From positions 62,001 to 126,000 of the forward strand of contig WJYM01000009.1 of the NCBI GenBank assembly GCA_009668205.1: a DNA stretch of 64,000 nt. Direction: 5' to 3'. Below, one piece after another: positions 18,337 to 29,982 of this stretch. Source of the stretch: Enterobacteriaceae bacterium RIT691. Lineage in GTDB: Bacteria > Pseudomonadota > Gammaproteobacteria > Enterobacterales > Enterobacteriaceae. Under the pieces are notes generated by a model that was given only the letters and a program-made list of their open reading frames with translations, made no database searches and was not told the DNA's origin. The position numbers were made by a program, and so were the translations under genes. Each line of letters starts with the position of its first letter. The stretch's first letter is position 1.

Positions 18337-19983
18337 ATGGAAATTTTCTTCACAATACTCATCATGACCCTTGTGGTCTCATTGTCCGGGGTCGTTACCC
18401 GTGTACTCCCCTTCCAAATCCCGCTGCCGCTGATGCAAATCGGCATTGGCGCGCTGCTGGCATGGCCGACGTTCGGTTTACACGTTGAATTTGATCCTGA
18501 ACTGTTTCTGGTGTTGTTCATTCCACCGCTGCTGTTTGCCGACGGTTGGAAGACGCCCACGCGTGAATTCCTCGAACACGGCCGGGAAATCTTTGGCCTT
18601 GCGCTGGCACTGGTGCTGGTGACGGTGATCGGCATTGGCTTCCTGATTTACTGGGTGGTGCCGGGGATCCCACTTATCCCGGCATTTGCCCTTGCGGCCG
18701 TGCTGTCGCCGACCGATGCCGTGGCGCTGTCCGGGATTGTGGGCGAAGGACGCATTCCTAAGAAAATCATGGGGATTTTACAGGGCGAAGCGCTGATGAA
18801 TGACGCTTCCGGCCTGGTGTCGCTGAAATTTGCCGTGGCGGTGGCGATGGGCACCATGGTCTTCAGCGTAGGCGGTGCCAGCCTTGAGTTCCTGAAAGTG
18901 GCGATTGGCGGCATTCTGGCGGGTTTTGCCGTCAGCTGGCTGTACGCCCGTTCAATGCGTTTCCTCAGCCGCTGGGGCGGGGATGAGCCTGCGACGCAGA
19001 TCGTCCTGCTGTTCCTGTTGCCGTTCGCGTCCTACCTGATTGCGGAGCATATTGGCGTTTCCGGCATTCTGGCCGCGGTTGCCGCCGGGATGACCATCAC
19101 CCGTTCCGGAGTGATGCGTACAGCGCCGCTGGCGATGCGCCTGCGTGCGAACAGCACCTGGGCAATGCTCGAGTTTGTCTTTAACGGCATGGTGTTCCTG
19201 CTGCTGGGCCTGCAGCTGCCGGGGATCCTTGAGATGTCGTTGGTCGCCGCCGAAGCGGACCCGAATGTCGAAACCTGGATGCTGTTTGCGGACATCATCC
19301 TGATCTACGCCGCGCTGATGCTGGTGCGTTTCGGTTGGTTGTGGACGATGCAGCGCTTCAGCCAGAGATTCCTGAAGAAAAAACCGATGGAGTTCAGTCA
19401 CTGGAGTACGCGAGAGCTGCTGATCGCCTCTTTTGCCGGGGTACGCGGTGCCATTACGCTGGCCGGTGTCCTCTCCATTCCGCTGCTGCTGCCGGACGGC
19501 AATGTGTTCCCGGCACGTTACGAGCTGGTGTTCCTCTCTGCCGGGGTGATCCTGTTCTCGCTGTTTGTCGCCGTGGTGGTGATGCCGGTTCTGCTGCGTC
19601 ACATTGAGGTCGCGGACCAGTCTCAACAGCATAAAGAAGAGCGGCTGGCACGGGCCGCGACGGCGGAAGTGGCGATTGTCGCGATTCAGAAAAAGGTCGA
19701 ACGTATGGCCGTGGATGCCGAAGAGAATATCGATAATCAGCTGCTGACCGAGGTCAGTTCGCGCGTTATTGGTAATCTTCGCCGACGGGCAGACGGGCGC
19801 AACGATGTTGAAACGTCAATGCTGGAAGAGAGTCTGGAGCGCCGTTTTCGTCTGGCAGCGCTGCGTTCTGAACGCGGTGAGCTGTATCATCTGCGCGCCA
19901 CGCGTCAAATCAGCAATGAAACCCTGCAAAAGCTGCTGCACGATCTCGATCTGCTGGAAGCTTTGCTGATTGAAGATCAGTAG
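18337..19983 (+). CDS. yjcE: CPA1-family sodium/proton antiporter YjcE
   Basis: An integral inner-membrane antiporter-like protein of 548 residues (E. coli 549). About 12 transmembrane segments fill residues 1-415. They contain the CPA1 signature LSPTDAVALSGIVGEGRIP and the EALMNDASGLVSLKFA ion-path motif with its conserved aspartate. A charged cytosolic tail of about 130 residues follows. The start follows CAGGGATAGC. The family exchanges Na+ or K+ for H+, but the specificity of YjcE is not firmly known. It is monocistronic, facing the murQP operon. Confidence 0.93.
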   Translation: MEIFFTILIMTLVVSLSGVVTRVLPFQIPLPLMQIGIGALLAWPTFGLHVEFDPELFLVLFIPPLLFADGWKTPTREFLEHGREIFGLALALVLVTVIGIGFLIYWVVPGIPLIPAFALAAVLSPTDAVALSGIVGEGRIPKKIMGILQGEALMNDASGLVSLKFAVAVAMGTMVFSVGGASLEFLKVAIGGILAGFAVSWLYARSMRFLSRWGGDEPATQIVLLFLLPFASYLIAEHIGVSGILAAVAAGMTITRSGVMRTAPLAMRLRANSTWAMLEFVFNGMVFLLLGLQLPGILEMSLVAAEADPNVETWMLFADIILIYAALMLVRFGWLWTMQRFSQRFLKKKPMEFSHWSTRELLIASFAGVRGAITLAGVLSIPLLLPDGNVFPARYELVFLSAGVILFSLFVAVVVMPVLLRHIEVADQSQQHKEERLARAATAEVAIVAIQKKVERMAVDAEENIDNQLLTEVSSRVIGNLRRRADGRNDVETSMLEESLERRFRLAALRSERGELYHLRATRQISNETLQKLLHDLDLLEALLIEDQ

Positions 19984-19996
19984 CGACCACCGCCCA

Positions 19997-20022
19997 TAAA
20001 AAAAGCCGCCTTCACGGCGGCT
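19997..20022 (-). terminator. Terminator between yjcE and murP, acting on murP
   Basis: AGCCGCC pairs with GGCGGCT around TTCAC. The seven-A run on its left becomes a T run for minus-strand transcription. On the plus strand only A residues and a run of nine G follow, so it mainly serves murP. Confidence 0.8.
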
Positions 20023-20050
20023 AAAAAGGGGGGGGGAATACCGTCAATCG

Positions 20051-21487
20051 TTACTGCAGATCAACGTTTTTAGTGCCAAAGAACCAGGTCAGTACGAAAC
20101 CTGCAAGATAAGAAATCAGGATCCCGGCGACGTAGACCGCCATCCCGGCAAAGATGCCCTGTGCAGACGTCATCAGCGGAATGGACACCAGGCCAGACGG
20201 GCCAAACACCGTGTTCAGACCCACCGGCAGACCCATCCACGACACCAGGCCGATAAAGAAGCCGCCGACGGCACCGCCGAAGCAAGCGGTCACGAACGGT
20301 TTAAGGCGCGGCAGCGTCACACCGTAAATCAGGGGTTCACCAATGCCCAACAGGCCCGGGAAGATGGCACCTTTAATCTGGCTGCGCAGTACGGATCCCT
20401 GTTTGGCGCGGAAGTACAGCGCCAGCGATGCCCCGACCTGACCTGCACCGGCCATTGCCAGAATTGGGAACAGGGAGTTGAAGCCCTGAGCATCCATCAG
20501 CGCGAAGTACACCGGCACAAAGCCCTGGTGAATACCAAATACAACGGCGATCAGGAACAGACCTGCCAGCAGAGCGGTGCCAAATGGGTTGCCGTTAAGG
20601 TGCAGGAACAGCCACGACATGCCTTTAAACAGCTCGCCGCCAATCGGCATGATCACGGTGTAGGTGAACGCACCGGTGATCAGCAGGGTGATGGCTGACG
20701 TCAGAATCATGTCCAGATCGTCGTGAATGAAGCGACGAACCTGGCGTTCAATCCAGGCGCCCAGGATACAGGCCAGCAGGACACCGATGATATTCCCGCG
20801 CGGATCGATGGTCAGGCTGAAGAAGTCCTGCATGCCCGCGTAATAGCCTACTTTGCCTTCCGGCACATAGCGCAGAATAAACAGCGACGCGATGATGGCC
20901 CCGTTGACGCCAGAGCCGCCGAACGCTTTCTGCGTGTTGTAGCCGATAAGAATGCTCAGGAAGGTGAACAGGCCAATGCTGAACACTTTCATGTAAGCAA
21001 TCAGGTCGGTGAGCCAGCTGGCGGGTGTTGCATAAATCTGCTGTAACAGCGTCGCCACACCCAGCAGCAGACCCGCGGCGATAAAGCCCGGGATAAGCGG
21101 GGTAAAGATGGTGGCGAATTTGGTCAGAAAGTTATGAATGGCGCTGTTTTGCTTGCCCTTCATTTTGGCTTTATTCTGCTTTGCCTGAGCGCTGAGATCG
21201 GCTTCGGCCAGCGGGTCGCTCTCACCGCCATCCGCTTTGATCATCGCATTCATCATCTCACTGGCGGTTTGCGCTTTGCCTGGGCCAAGAATGATTTGCA
21301 GCTGATCGTCACCGTTAATCACGCCCATCACGCCGGGAACGGCTTTCAGCTTGTCGATATCGATAATGTCACGATCGCGCAGCGTCAGGCGCAGACGGGT
21401 CATACAATTGCCGCACACGCTGATATTGGCTTTCCCGCCCGAAAGTTGCAGCAGTTGCTCAATCATTGAGCTGGTGATTTTGGCCAT
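20051..21487 (-). CDS. murP: PTS system N-acetylmuramic acid-specific EIIBC component
   Basis: Imports and phosphorylates MurNAc to MurNAc-6-phosphate; it needs the glucose EIIA (Crr) because no EIIA domain is present. The EIIB domain fills about residues 1-85, with phospho-accepting Cys28 in [10 protein letters not shown] charged linker (about 90-115) leads to the EIIC membrane domain with about ten segments and the [14 protein letters not shown] motif. It is 478 residues long, against 474 in E. coli. It lies three bases downstream of murQ, so it is co-transcribed. Confidence 0.94.
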   Translation of the reverse strand: MAKITSSMIEQLLQLSGGKANISVCGNCMTRLRLTLRDRDIIDIDKLKAVPGVMGVINGDDQLQIILGPGKAQTASEMMNAMIKADGGESDPLAEADLSAQAKQNKAKMKGKQNSAIHNFLTKFATIFTPLIPGFIAAGLLLGVATLLQQIYATPASWLTDLIAYMKVFSIGLFTFLSILIGYNTQKAFGGSGVNGAIIASLFILRYVPEGKVGYYAGMQDFFSLTIDPRGNIIGVLLACILGAWIERQVRRFIHDDLDMILTSAITLLITGAFTYTVIMPIGGELFKGMSWLFLHLNGNPFGTALLAGLFLIAVVFGIHQGFVPVYFALMDAQGFNSLFPILAMAGAGQVGASLALYFRAKQGSVLRSQIKGAIFPGLLGIGEPLIYGVTLPRLKPFVTACFGGAVGGFFIGLVSWMGLPVGLNTVFGPSGLVSIPLMTSAQGIFAGMAVYVAGILISYLAGFVLTWFFGTKNVDLQ

Positions 21488-21490
21488 GAG

Positions 21491-22402
21491 TTAGTGACTC
21501 CCGCTACCCTGAAGGGCGCTGCGAATAAAACCGTTGTTGCGGGAAAGCATCGCGCTGGCTTCTTCGGCACTGATGCCCGCCAGAATCATCACGATGGCCG
21601 TTTTACAGTGACGGTGGCAGGCGCTCAGCGCCGCTTCCGCGTCTTCGGGTTTGCATTCGGTGGCCTGCACCACAATGTTCACCTGGCGCTGCAGCAGCTT
21701 GGCGTTGGTGGCTTCAACATCGACCATCAGATTGCCGAACACTTTGCCGGAGCGGATCATCGCGCCGGTGGTCAGCATATTCAGGATCAGTTTCTGCGCG
21801 GTACCCGCTTTCATACGGGAAGAACCGGTGACCACTTCCGGGCCGACCAGCGGTTCGATAGCAATGTCGGCCAGTTTGCCAATCTCGCTGCCGCGGTTAC
21901 AGGCGATAGCGCCGGTTGTCGCCCCGACGCTGCGGGCGTAGTTCAGCGCGCCAATCACATACGGCGTACGGCCGCTGGCCGCAATGCCAACCACCACGTC
22001 ACGCTCGTTGAGCGCCAGGTCGCGCAAATCCTGCTCGCCCATCTGCGGACTGTCCTCGGCGTTTTCGACCGCCTGAAGAATGGCCTTGTGACCGCCGGCA
22101 ATCAGGCCGATAACCTGCTCACGTGGGGTGCCGTAAGTGGGTGGGCATTCGCTGGCATCCAGGATACCGAGGCGCCCTGAGGTGCCTGCACCACAGTAAA
22201 TCAGGCGGCCGCCGCAGGCGAAGGCGGCAGCAATGGCATCGACGGCACTGGCAATGGCGGGCAGCTGCTCTTCCACCGCCAGAGCGACTTTTTTATCTTC
22301 CTCGTTGATCACCTTCAGCATGTCCAGGGTGGACAGGTTATCGATGTTTTCACTCGCCTGGTTGCGGCTTTCAGTGGTCAGGGTGGATAAATCAATTTTC
22401 AT
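21491..22402 (-). CDS. murQ: N-acetylmuramic acid 6-phosphate etherase
   Basis: Cleaves the lactyl ether of MurNAc-6-phosphate, giving GlcNAc-6-phosphate and D-lactate; used in cell wall recycling. It is 303 residues long, near the E. coli length (298). The SIS domain carries the signatures [21 protein letters not shown] and [17 protein letters not shown], and the catalytic glutamate is in the first. The start at 22402 gives the family N-terminus ([14 protein letters not shown]) after GAGGCCGCT. In K-12, murR-murQ-murP lies elsewhere; here the unit sits between yjcE and the cid genes. Confidence 0.96.
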   Translation of the reverse strand: MKIDLSTLTTESRNQASENIDNLSTLDMLKVINEEDKKVALAVEEQLPAIASAVDAIAAAFACGGRLIYCGAGTSGRLGILDASECPPTYGTPREQVIGLIAGGHKAILQAVENAEDSPQMGEQDLRDLALNERDVVVGIAASGRTPYVIGALNYARSVGATTGAIACNRGSEIGKLADIAIEPLVGPEVVTGSSRMKAGTAQKLILNMLTTGAMIRSGKVFGNLMVDVEATNAKLLQRQVNIVVQATECKPEDAEAALSACHRHCKTAIVMILAGISAEEASAMLSRNNGFIRSALQGSGSH

Positions 22403-22433
22403 AGCGGCCTCGGTGAATAACGGACTTGATGGT

Positions 22434-22450
22434 TGGAATAATATATTCCA
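22434..22450. promoter_or_regulatory. Candidate MurR operator upstream of murQ
   Basis: TGGAATAATATATTCCA is a palindrome with 7-bp perfect arms around ATA, 32 bases upstream of the murQ start. Its place over the likely start of transcription suits repression by the divergent RpiR-family regulator. The assignment to MurR is inferred. Confidence 0.6.
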
Positions 22451-22492
22451 CATTTAAATATAAAAAGTAATATTTTATCCCTTGCGGCAATC

Positions 22493-22508
22493 TGTGATCG
22501 TGGTCACC
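22493..22508. promoter_or_regulatory. CRP site in the murQ-murR intergenic region
   Basis: TGTGATCGTGGTCACC fits TGTGA-N6-TCACA with one mismatch. Transcription of murQP in E. coli depends on cAMP-CRP, and the site lies 91 bases upstream of murQ, consistent with activation. Confidence 0.78.
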
Positions 22509-22631
22509 AGGCTCGCGGGCATGGCCTCTTCATATCCTGAAACGAGATGAGAGGGTGTCATGCGGGGGGGAATGCCTTATCATTTTACTCCCACTTCTGG
22601 CCTGCTGAACCGAGCGATTGATTACCGTTAT

Positions 22632-23486
22632 ATGAGACACATCAACACTATCCTGCATAACAAAGCGCTGTTTACGCCGGGCGAACGCAAAATCGCCGAT
22701 TTCATTCTTGAAAATCCGGGACGCGTTAAGCAGTTCTCCTCGCCTGAACTCGCTGAGGTGTTGGGGATAAGCCAGTCCAGTATTATCAAGTTTGCGCAAA
22801 AGCTGGGTTTTAAAGGATTCACCAATTTCAAAATCGCGCTGGTGGAAGAGTGGGGACAGCAGAGTCCTGAACGAAAGAATGACGTTGCCTACATTCACAA
22901 CGAAATTAACAGCGAAGATACCTTACCGGAAATTGCCGAAAAGCTGTTGATGGAGAAGCAGCAGGCGCTGCGTGACACGACATCCAGTCTGGATTTCAAA
23001 AAGCTTCAGCAGGTCGTGGACCTCATCCGCGAGGCCGGGCGCGTGCAAATCATCGCCATCGGCGGCTCGTCACTGATTGCCAAAGATTTGGCCTACAAGC
23101 TCATGAAAATCGGTTATCCGGTGATGAATGAAATGGACAGCCACGTGCAGATAACCGTCGCTCAATCGCTGACGGCGAAAGATGTGCAGATTGCGATTTC
23201 GTTTTCCGGCAAGCGCCGTGAAATTCAGGTCGCGGCAGAAGCCGCGAAAGCCCGTGGCGCAAAAATCATTGCCCTGACCTCGCTTCTGCAGTCACCGCTG
23301 CGCCAGGTCGCCGATATTACGCTGGATACCCTTGCCGATGGCAGTAAGACGCACAGCTCATCCATTGCCGTGCGCACGGCGCAGCATACGCTGATCGATT
23401 TACTGTTTGTGTGCCTGCTGCAACAAGGGGAAGAGACGCGTCGCGAGCTGATCGACCAGAGCCGCACGCTGGTGGAGAAGCTGTAG
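22632..23486 (+). CDS. murR: RpiR-family repressor of MurNAc genes (MurR)
   Basis: Predicted repressor of the divergent murQP operon. The N-terminal RpiR-type HTH (about residues 10-85, ELAEVLGISQSSIIKFAQKLGFKGF) is followed by a SIS sugar-phosphate domain (about 115-270, IIAIGGSSLIAKDLAYKLMKIGYPV). With the start at 22632 it has 284 residues, like E. coli MurR (285), and the same N-terminal alignment. A possible earlier start at 22560 has a better Shine-Dalgarno (GAGAGGGTGTC) and would add 24 residues; this cannot be settled by eye. Sequence divergence from E. coli MurR is clear, so the effector is inferred from context. Confidence 0.85.
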   Translation: MRHINTILHNKALFTPGERKIADFILENPGRVKQFSSPELAEVLGISQSSIIKFAQKLGFKGFTNFKIALVEEWGQQSPERKNDVAYIHNEINSEDTLPEIAEKLLMEKQQALRDTTSSLDFKKLQQVVDLIREAGRVQIIAIGGSSLIAKDLAYKLMKIGYPVMNEMDSHVQITVAQSLTAKDVQIAISFSGKRREIQVAAEAAKARGAKIIALTSLLQSPLRQVADITLDTLADGSKTHSSSIAVRTAQHTLIDLLFVCLLQQGEETRRELIDQSRTLVEKL

Positions 23487-23580
23487 AGCGGGGGTTTTGC
23501 AGATGGCCGGATCTTTGACGAAGTAAGCCGCTATCAGTCAAACAGGCGAATGCGGTTTCACCCACCTGAATGCCAACCCG

Positions 23581-24468
23581 CTACTTCCCCGGTAGCCAAA
23601 AACCTTCGCAGCACTCCAGCCACGCCTGAGCGCTGTGCGAAAGGTAGCTGCCTTCACGCCAAATCAGGCCCAATTGCCAGAGCAGGCTGCTGTCCAATGG
23701 GATCCAGCGCAGGGTATTTTTGTCGAGGCGCTGGCAAATGGGTTCCGGCAGAATCGCCACCCCAACGCCCGCCTGCACCATGGCTGCCAGAAAATCCCAT
23801 TGCCCGCTGCGCACGGCGATGCGCGGCTTCACATCGTGATCGGTGAACAGCTGCATCAGCTGACGGCTAAGCGCGAAATCTTCGTTGTAAATCAGCAGCG
23901 GGTGCGCGGCCAGCTGGGCCGGACTTACCGACTCAACGTTCAGCCAGTCGCCTGAACGTGGCACCAGTACGCACAGCGGATAGCTGAACAGCGGCAGCGT
24001 GGCCAGACCGCTTTCTTCGTCAACGGGCAGGGCGGTCATGGCGACGTCCAGCTCTCCGTTAACCACCGCCTGTTGCACGGTCAGACCGCCGAATTCGGAA
24101 ATTTTCAGCTCCACACCGGGATAACGTTGACGGAACAGGCTGATCGGGCCTGCCATCATCATCCCCACCATGGGAGGAATTCCGAGACGCAACAGGCCTT
24201 TGTGCAGATGATTAATGTCGCTGAGTTCAGCTTCCAGCTGGCGAAACTCAGTCAGGATCGCCACGCCGCGTTCGAAGACCACCCGCCCGGTGTCGGTTAA
24301 CAGCAGCTTGCGACCATCGCGGATAAGCAGGGTACAGTTGAGTTCATCTTCCAGATTTTTCAGCATCTTACTGATGGTGGGCTGCGTCACAAACAGCTTT
24401 TCAGCCGCCCGGGTAAAGCTCTGCTGGCGAACCACTTCGACGAAATAGCGCAGCGTTCTTATGTCCAT
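23581..24468 (-). CDS. LysR-family regulator, divergent to cidAB-type genes
   Basis: A 295-residue LysR-type regulator. The winged HTH fills about residues 1-60 (RTLRYFVEVVRQQSFTRAAEKLFVTQPTISKMLKNLEDELN). The effector domain (about 90-290) has the usual two-lobed pattern with PPMVGMMMAGPISLFRQRYPGVELKI. The start follows GAGGAATAATC. It faces the cidA gene across 102 bases, the layout of CidR and its target operon in Gram-positive bacteria, so it probably controls cidA-cidB. No T-N11-A site was singled out. Confidence 0.88.
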   Translation of the reverse strand: MDIRTLRYFVEVVRQQSFTRAAEKLFVTQPTISKMLKNLEDELNCTLLIRDGRKLLLTDTGRVVFERGVAILTEFRQLEAELSDINHLHKGLLRLGIPPMVGMMMAGPISLFRQRYPGVELKISEFGGLTVQQAVVNGELDVAMTALPVDEESGLATLPLFSYPLCVLVPRSGDWLNVESVSPAQLAAHPLLIYNEDFALSRQLMQLFTDHDVKPRIAVRSGQWDFLAAMVQAGVGVAILPEPICQRLDKNTLRWIPLDSSLLWQLGLIWREGSYLSHSAQAWLECCEGFWLPGK

Positions 24469-24570
24469 GATTATTCCTCGAAACTATACCTTCAATGATT
24501 TTAATTCATTTCAGTCACTGACGGCGTCTCACTATACTGAGCGCCTTCACTTTTTTCAGGAATTCCTTTC

Positions 24571-24981
24571 ATGGCTGTGGCTATGGGGCGTGTAACGCCT
24601 GCTGTCCTGCATCACCTTCAGGTTCCGGTGCAGGTGGTTTTGTATGCCGGGTTGTTTGTTGTCGCGGAGTATTTGGTGGCGTGGCTGCATTTACCGCTCC
24701 CTGCCAATCTGGTGGGCATGCTGCTGCTGCTGGGGCTTATCGTGTGTCGCGTCATTCCACTCAACTGGGTACGCGCGGGCTCTCGCTGGCTGCTGGCCGA
24801 AATGCTGCTGTTTTTTGTCCCCGCGGTGGTGGCCGTGGTGAATTATGCGCAGCTGCTGATGGTCGATGGCTGGCGTATCTTCCTGGTGATTGCCCTGAGC
24901 ACGCTGATGGTGCTGGGTGCCACGGCATGGGTGGTCGATAAGGTGTATCGTTACGAACTGCGCAGGATGGATCATGAGTAG
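24571..24981 (+). CDS. CidA/LrgA family holin-like membrane protein
   Basis: A 136-residue inner-membrane protein with four hydrophobic segments, belonging to the CidA/LrgA (YohJ) family. The signature LPANLVGMLLLLGLI in the second segment is characteristic. Family members are thought to act as holin-like proteins affecting murein hydrolase activity or as small-molecule transport partners. The start follows CAGGAATTCCTTTC. It overlaps the downstream LrgB-type gene by eight bases, so the pair is translationally coupled. This is distinct from yohJ-yohK of K-12 by position. Confidence 0.88.
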   Translation: MAVAMGRVTPAVLHHLQVPVQVVLYAGLFVVAEYLVAWLHLPLPANLVGMLLLLGLIVCRVIPLNWVRAGSRWLLAEMLLFFVPAVVAVVNYAQLLMVDGWRIFLVIALSTLMVLGATAWVVDKVYRYELRRMDHE

Positions 24982-25663
24982 TTTTCAGCTCAGCATCTTG
25001 TGTCTTGTCATTACGCTCGGGCTTTATTACGCCAACAAACGACTGTATCGCCGTTTTCATAAGCTTCCTCTGATGCCGCTGGTGTTTACCCCGATCCTGT
25101 TGGTGCTGATGCTGGTGTTCGGCCATATTTCCTATCAGAACTATATGGGCGAAGCGCACTGGCTGCTGTGGCTGCTGGGGCCGTCAACCATCGCCTTTGC
25201 GGTGCCTGTTTATGACAATCTGGCGGTGATTAAGCGTCACTGGATGTCGCTGACCGCAGGGGTGACGACCGCGGTTGTGGTTGCCGTCACCAGCTCCGTG
25301 TGGCTGGCCCGGCTGTTTACGCTGTCGGACGAAATTCAGCGCAGCCTGGCGGTGCGTTCCATCACCACTCCCTTTGCCCTGGCGGCAGCGAAGCCGATTG
25401 GCGGTCAGCCTGAGCTGGTCGCGCTGTTCGTGGTGGTAACCGGCGTGTTCGGGATGGCGGTGGGCGATATGCTGTTTATGCGTCTTGCTATTCGTGAAGG
25501 GATGGCGAAAGGGGCCGGATTTGGTGCGGCGTCACACGGCGCCGGGACGGCACGCTCTTATGAACTGGGCCAACAGGAAGGGGTGGTCGCAAGCCTCGTG
25601 ATGATGCTCTCCGGCATCGTGACCGTACTGGCCGCACCGCTGGTTTCTTTGGTGATGTTCTGA
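24974..25663 (+). CDS. CidB/LrgB family membrane protein
   Basis: A 229-residue membrane protein of the LrgB/CidB (YohK) family, the usual partner of CidA/LrgA. The conserved SITTPFALAAAKPIGGQPEL segment and the ASHGAGTARSYELGQQEGVVASL segment near the C-terminus are family hallmarks. The longer open frame begins inside cidA; the ATG at 24974 has AGGATGGATC before it and gives the family N-terminus. In plants and some bacteria LrgAB-type proteins move glycolate or pyruvate; whether that holds here is unknown. Confidence 0.9.
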   Translation: MSSFQLSILCLVITLGLYYANKRLYRRFHKLPLMPLVFTPILLVLMLVFGHISYQNYMGEAHWLLWLLGPSTIAFAVPVYDNLAVIKRHWMSLTAGVTTAVVVAVTSSVWLARLFTLSDEIQRSLAVRSITTPFALAAAKPIGGQPELVALFVVVTGVFGMAVGDMLFMRLAIREGMAKGAGFGAASHGAGTARSYELGQQEGVVASLVMMLSGIVTVLAAPLVSLVMF

Positions 25664-25665
25664 TG

Positions 25666-25721
25666 GGCCGAATGGCCGAATGGCCGAATGGCCGGATGCG
25701 GCTGCGCCTTATCCGGCCTAC
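25666..25721. repeat. Tandem GGCCGAAT octamers fused to a REP element
   Basis: Three copies of the octamer GGCCGAAT (25666-25689) are followed by GGCCGGAT, which is also the left arm of a REP palindrome ending ATCCGGCC at about 25719. The run begins two bases after the cidB-type stop and may have grown by slippage from the REP arm. Confidence 0.85.
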
Positions 25722-25781
25722 AAAGGGTGTCATCGTTAGTCAGTTGTCGGCCCGGTAAGCAGAGCGCCACCGGGCATTTCT

Positions 25782-27742
<1,961 letters not shown>

Positions 27743-27777
27743 CACAGAGTTTCTCCAGAGGTCCCCGTCGTCTTTCG

Positions 27778-27873
27778 CGCCGCAGGTGCGTTGGCTGCAC
27801 ACGATCACCCCAGTCACATAGTGAAGCTATGCTCCTGGGGATGGTCGTGCTTGCCGCCTGCCTGCAACACGAA
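27778..27873 (+). repeat. 95-bp intergenic repeat, copy 2 (partner at 765-859)
   Basis: Begins CGCCGCAGGTGCGTTGG and ends CCTGCAACACGAA, with strong identity to the dnaB-alr copy. The internal hairpin pairs CCCCAGTCACATAG with CTATGCTCCTGGGG. It lies between acs and yjcH, so it would be part of the acs-yjcH-actP transcript and could affect downstream expression. Confidence 0.75.
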
Positions 27874-27924
27874 ATCCATAGGGGAGGGGTCAGATATTAT
27901 TGTTAAGTAAAAGCACCGTACGAT

Positions 27925-28015
27925 CCCCTCGCCCCTGTGGGGAGAGGGTTAGGGTGAGGGGAAAGTGTACGGCTGATTCCTCTCACCCGATCTCCGCTTG
28001 ATAAAGCGGAGGGTA
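27925..28015. repeat. CCCTCTCCC/GGGAGAGGG palindromic repeat, locus 1 (acs-yjcH)
   Basis: CCCCTCGCCCCTGTGGGGAG and the following AGGGTTAGGGTGAGGGG form the first unit (27925-27961). A more degenerate unit with CTCCGCTTGATAAAGCGGAG follows to 28015. It lies directly after the acs stop, and the second unit can fold as a strong hairpin. The family recurs at 38367, 42076 and 56798. Confidence 0.8.
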
Positions 28016-28023
28016 AATCTGTG

Positions 28024-29982
28024 TTAAGAAGGCATGGTAATGGACTGCTTCTCTTCGAGCAGTTTTTCCACTACGCCAGGATCGGCGAGCGTTGAAGTAT
28101 CGCCAAAGTTGCTGGTATCCCCGGCAGCGATTTTGCGCAGGATGCGACGCATAATCTTACCGGAGCGGGTTTTCGGCAGTGAATCGGTCCAGTGCAGCAC
28201 ATCAGGCGTCGCCAGCGGACCAATCTCTTTACGCACCCAGTTACGCACTTCGGTATACAGCTCAGGCGTTGGCTCTTCGCCGTGGTTCAGCGTGACGTAG
28301 GCATAAATCGCCTGGCCCTTAATGCTGTGCGGGATACCCACGACCGCCGCTTCGGCAATCTTCGGATGCGACACCAGCGCAGATTCAATCTCAGCTGTCC
28401 CCAGGCGGTGACCCGAGACGTTCAGCACGTCATCCACGCGTCCGGTTATCCAGTAGTAGCCATCTTCGTCACGACGAGCGCCATCACCGCTGAAATACAT
28501 GTTCTTGAAGGTTGAGAAATAGGTCTGCTCAAAGCGCTCATGATCGCCAAACAGCGTACGTGCCTGGCCTGGCCAGGAATCGGTGATCACCAGGTTGCCT
28601 TCGGTGGCGCCTTCCTGTGGATGCCCTTCGTTATCGACCAGGGCAGGCTGAACGCCAAAGAACGGACGGGTTGCCGAACCGGCTTTCAGTTCGATAGCGC
28701 CGGGCAGCGGAGTTATCATGAAACCACCGGTTTCAGTCTGCCACCAGGTGTCCATCACCGGGCATTTTTCGTTGCCGATTTTCTTCCAGTACCACTCCCA
28801 GGCTTCCGGGTTAATCGGTTCGCCGACGGAGCCAAGAATGCGCAGAGAAGAACGATCGGTCCCCTGAATCGCTTTATCGCCTTCAGCCATTAAGGCGCGG
28901 ATAGCGGTAGGTGCTGTGTAGAGAATATTGACCTTATGCTTATCAACCACCTGGCTCATACGCGTCGGGGTCGGCCAGTTCGGTACGCCTTCAAACATCA
29001 GCGTGGTGGCGCCGCAGGCCAGCGGCCCGTACAGCAGGTAGCTGTGGCCGGTGACCCAGCCAACGTCTGCCGTACACCAGTAGATATCGCCCTGATGATA
29101 ATCAAAGACATATTTGAACGTGGTGGCGGCATACACCAGATAACCACCGGTCGTGTGCAGTACGCCTTTCGGTTTACCGGTCGACCCGGAGGTGTAGAGG
29201 ATAAACAGCGGATCTTCGGCATTCATTTCGACGGGCTGATGCTGGTCGCTGGCTTTCTCTACCAGTTCGCTCCAGCACAGGTCATGGCCTTCGTGCCATT
29301 CGGTTTTCCCGCCAGTACGCTTGAACACGACGACGTGCTCCACGCTCTTCACGTTCGGGTTCTTCAGCGCGTCATCCACATTTTTCTTCAGCGGAATAGA
29401 ACGGCCTGCGCGCACGCCCTCATCGGCGGTGATCACCAGGCGTGAGCTGGAGTCGATGATACGACCGGCCACGGCTTCCGGCGAGAACCCGCCAAAGATG
29501 ACCGAATGCACTGCACCAATGCGGGCACAGGCCAGCATCGCCACCGCGGCTTCCGGCACCATGGGCATGTAAATCGCGACCACATCGCCTTTTTTAATGC
29601 CAAGGTCAGTCAGCACGTTGGCAAAACGGCAAACGTCGCGATGCAGTTCCTGGTAGGTGATGTGTTTGCTCTGGCTGGCGTCGTCGCCTTCCCAGATGAT
29701 GGCTGTCTGGTCGCCTCGTTCCGCCAGATGGCGGTCGAGGCAGTTGGCCGCCAGGTTCAGGGTACCGTCTTCAAACCATTTGATAGAGACGTTACCGGGG
29801 GCGAAAGAGGTGTTTTTGACTTTGGTGTACGGTTTCATCCACTCAAGGATTTTGCCCTGATCGCCCCAGAAGGCATCAGGATCGCTGATGGACTGTAGAT
29901 ATTTCGCCTTGTACTGTTCCGGGTTAATCAGGCAGTTTTCCGCAATGTTTGCGGGAATAGAATGTTTATGGACCTGGCTCAT
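28024..29982 (-). CDS. acs: Acetyl-CoA synthetase
   Basis: AMP-forming enzyme that activates acetate to acetyl-CoA. The 652-residue length equals that of E. coli Acs. The adenylate-forming motif [11 protein letters not shown] lies near residue 265, and [10 protein letters not shown] and [23 protein letters not shown] are the later core motifs. Lys609 in [11 protein letters not shown] is the acetylation-controlled catalytic lysine. The start at 29982 follows AAGGAGAATAATAGCC. It leads the acs-yjcH-actP unit, separated from yjcH by 281 bases of repeats. Confidence 0.98.
   Translation of the reverse strand: MSQVHKHSIPANIAENCLINPEQYKAKYLQSISDPDAFWGDQGKILEWMKPYTKVKNTSFAPGNVSIKWFEDGTLNLAANCLDRHLAERGDQTAIIWEGDDASQSKHITYQELHRDVCRFANVLTDLGIKKGDVVAIYMPMVPEAAVAMLACARIGAVHSVIFGGFSPEAVAGRIIDSSSRLVITADEGVRAGRSIPLKKNVDDALKNPNVKSVEHVVVFKRTGGKTEWHEGHDLCWSELVEKASDQHQPVEMNAEDPLFILYTSGSTGKPKGVLHTTGGYLVYAATTFKYVFDYHQGDIYWCTADVGWVTGHSYLLYGPLACGATTLMFEGVPNWPTPTRMSQVVDKHKVNILYTAPTAIRALMAEGDKAIQGTDRSSLRILGSVGEPINPEAWEWYWKKIGNEKCPVMDTWWQTETGGFMITPLPGAIELKAGSATRPFFGVQPALVDNEGHPQEGATEGNLVITDSWPGQARTLFGDHERFEQTYFSTFKNMYFSGDGARRDEDGYYWITGRVDDVLNVSGHRLGTAEIESALVSHPKIAEAAVVGIPHSIKGQAIYAYVTLNHGEEPTPELYTEVRNWVRKEIGPLATPDVLHWTDSLPKTRSGKIMRRILRKIAAGDTSNFGDTSTLADPGVVEKLLEEKQSITMPS

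Noticed and set aside
25666-25721. Attachment site or mobile element end
   Set aside because: The octamers are explained by slippage from a REP arm; there is no integrase or transposase nearby.
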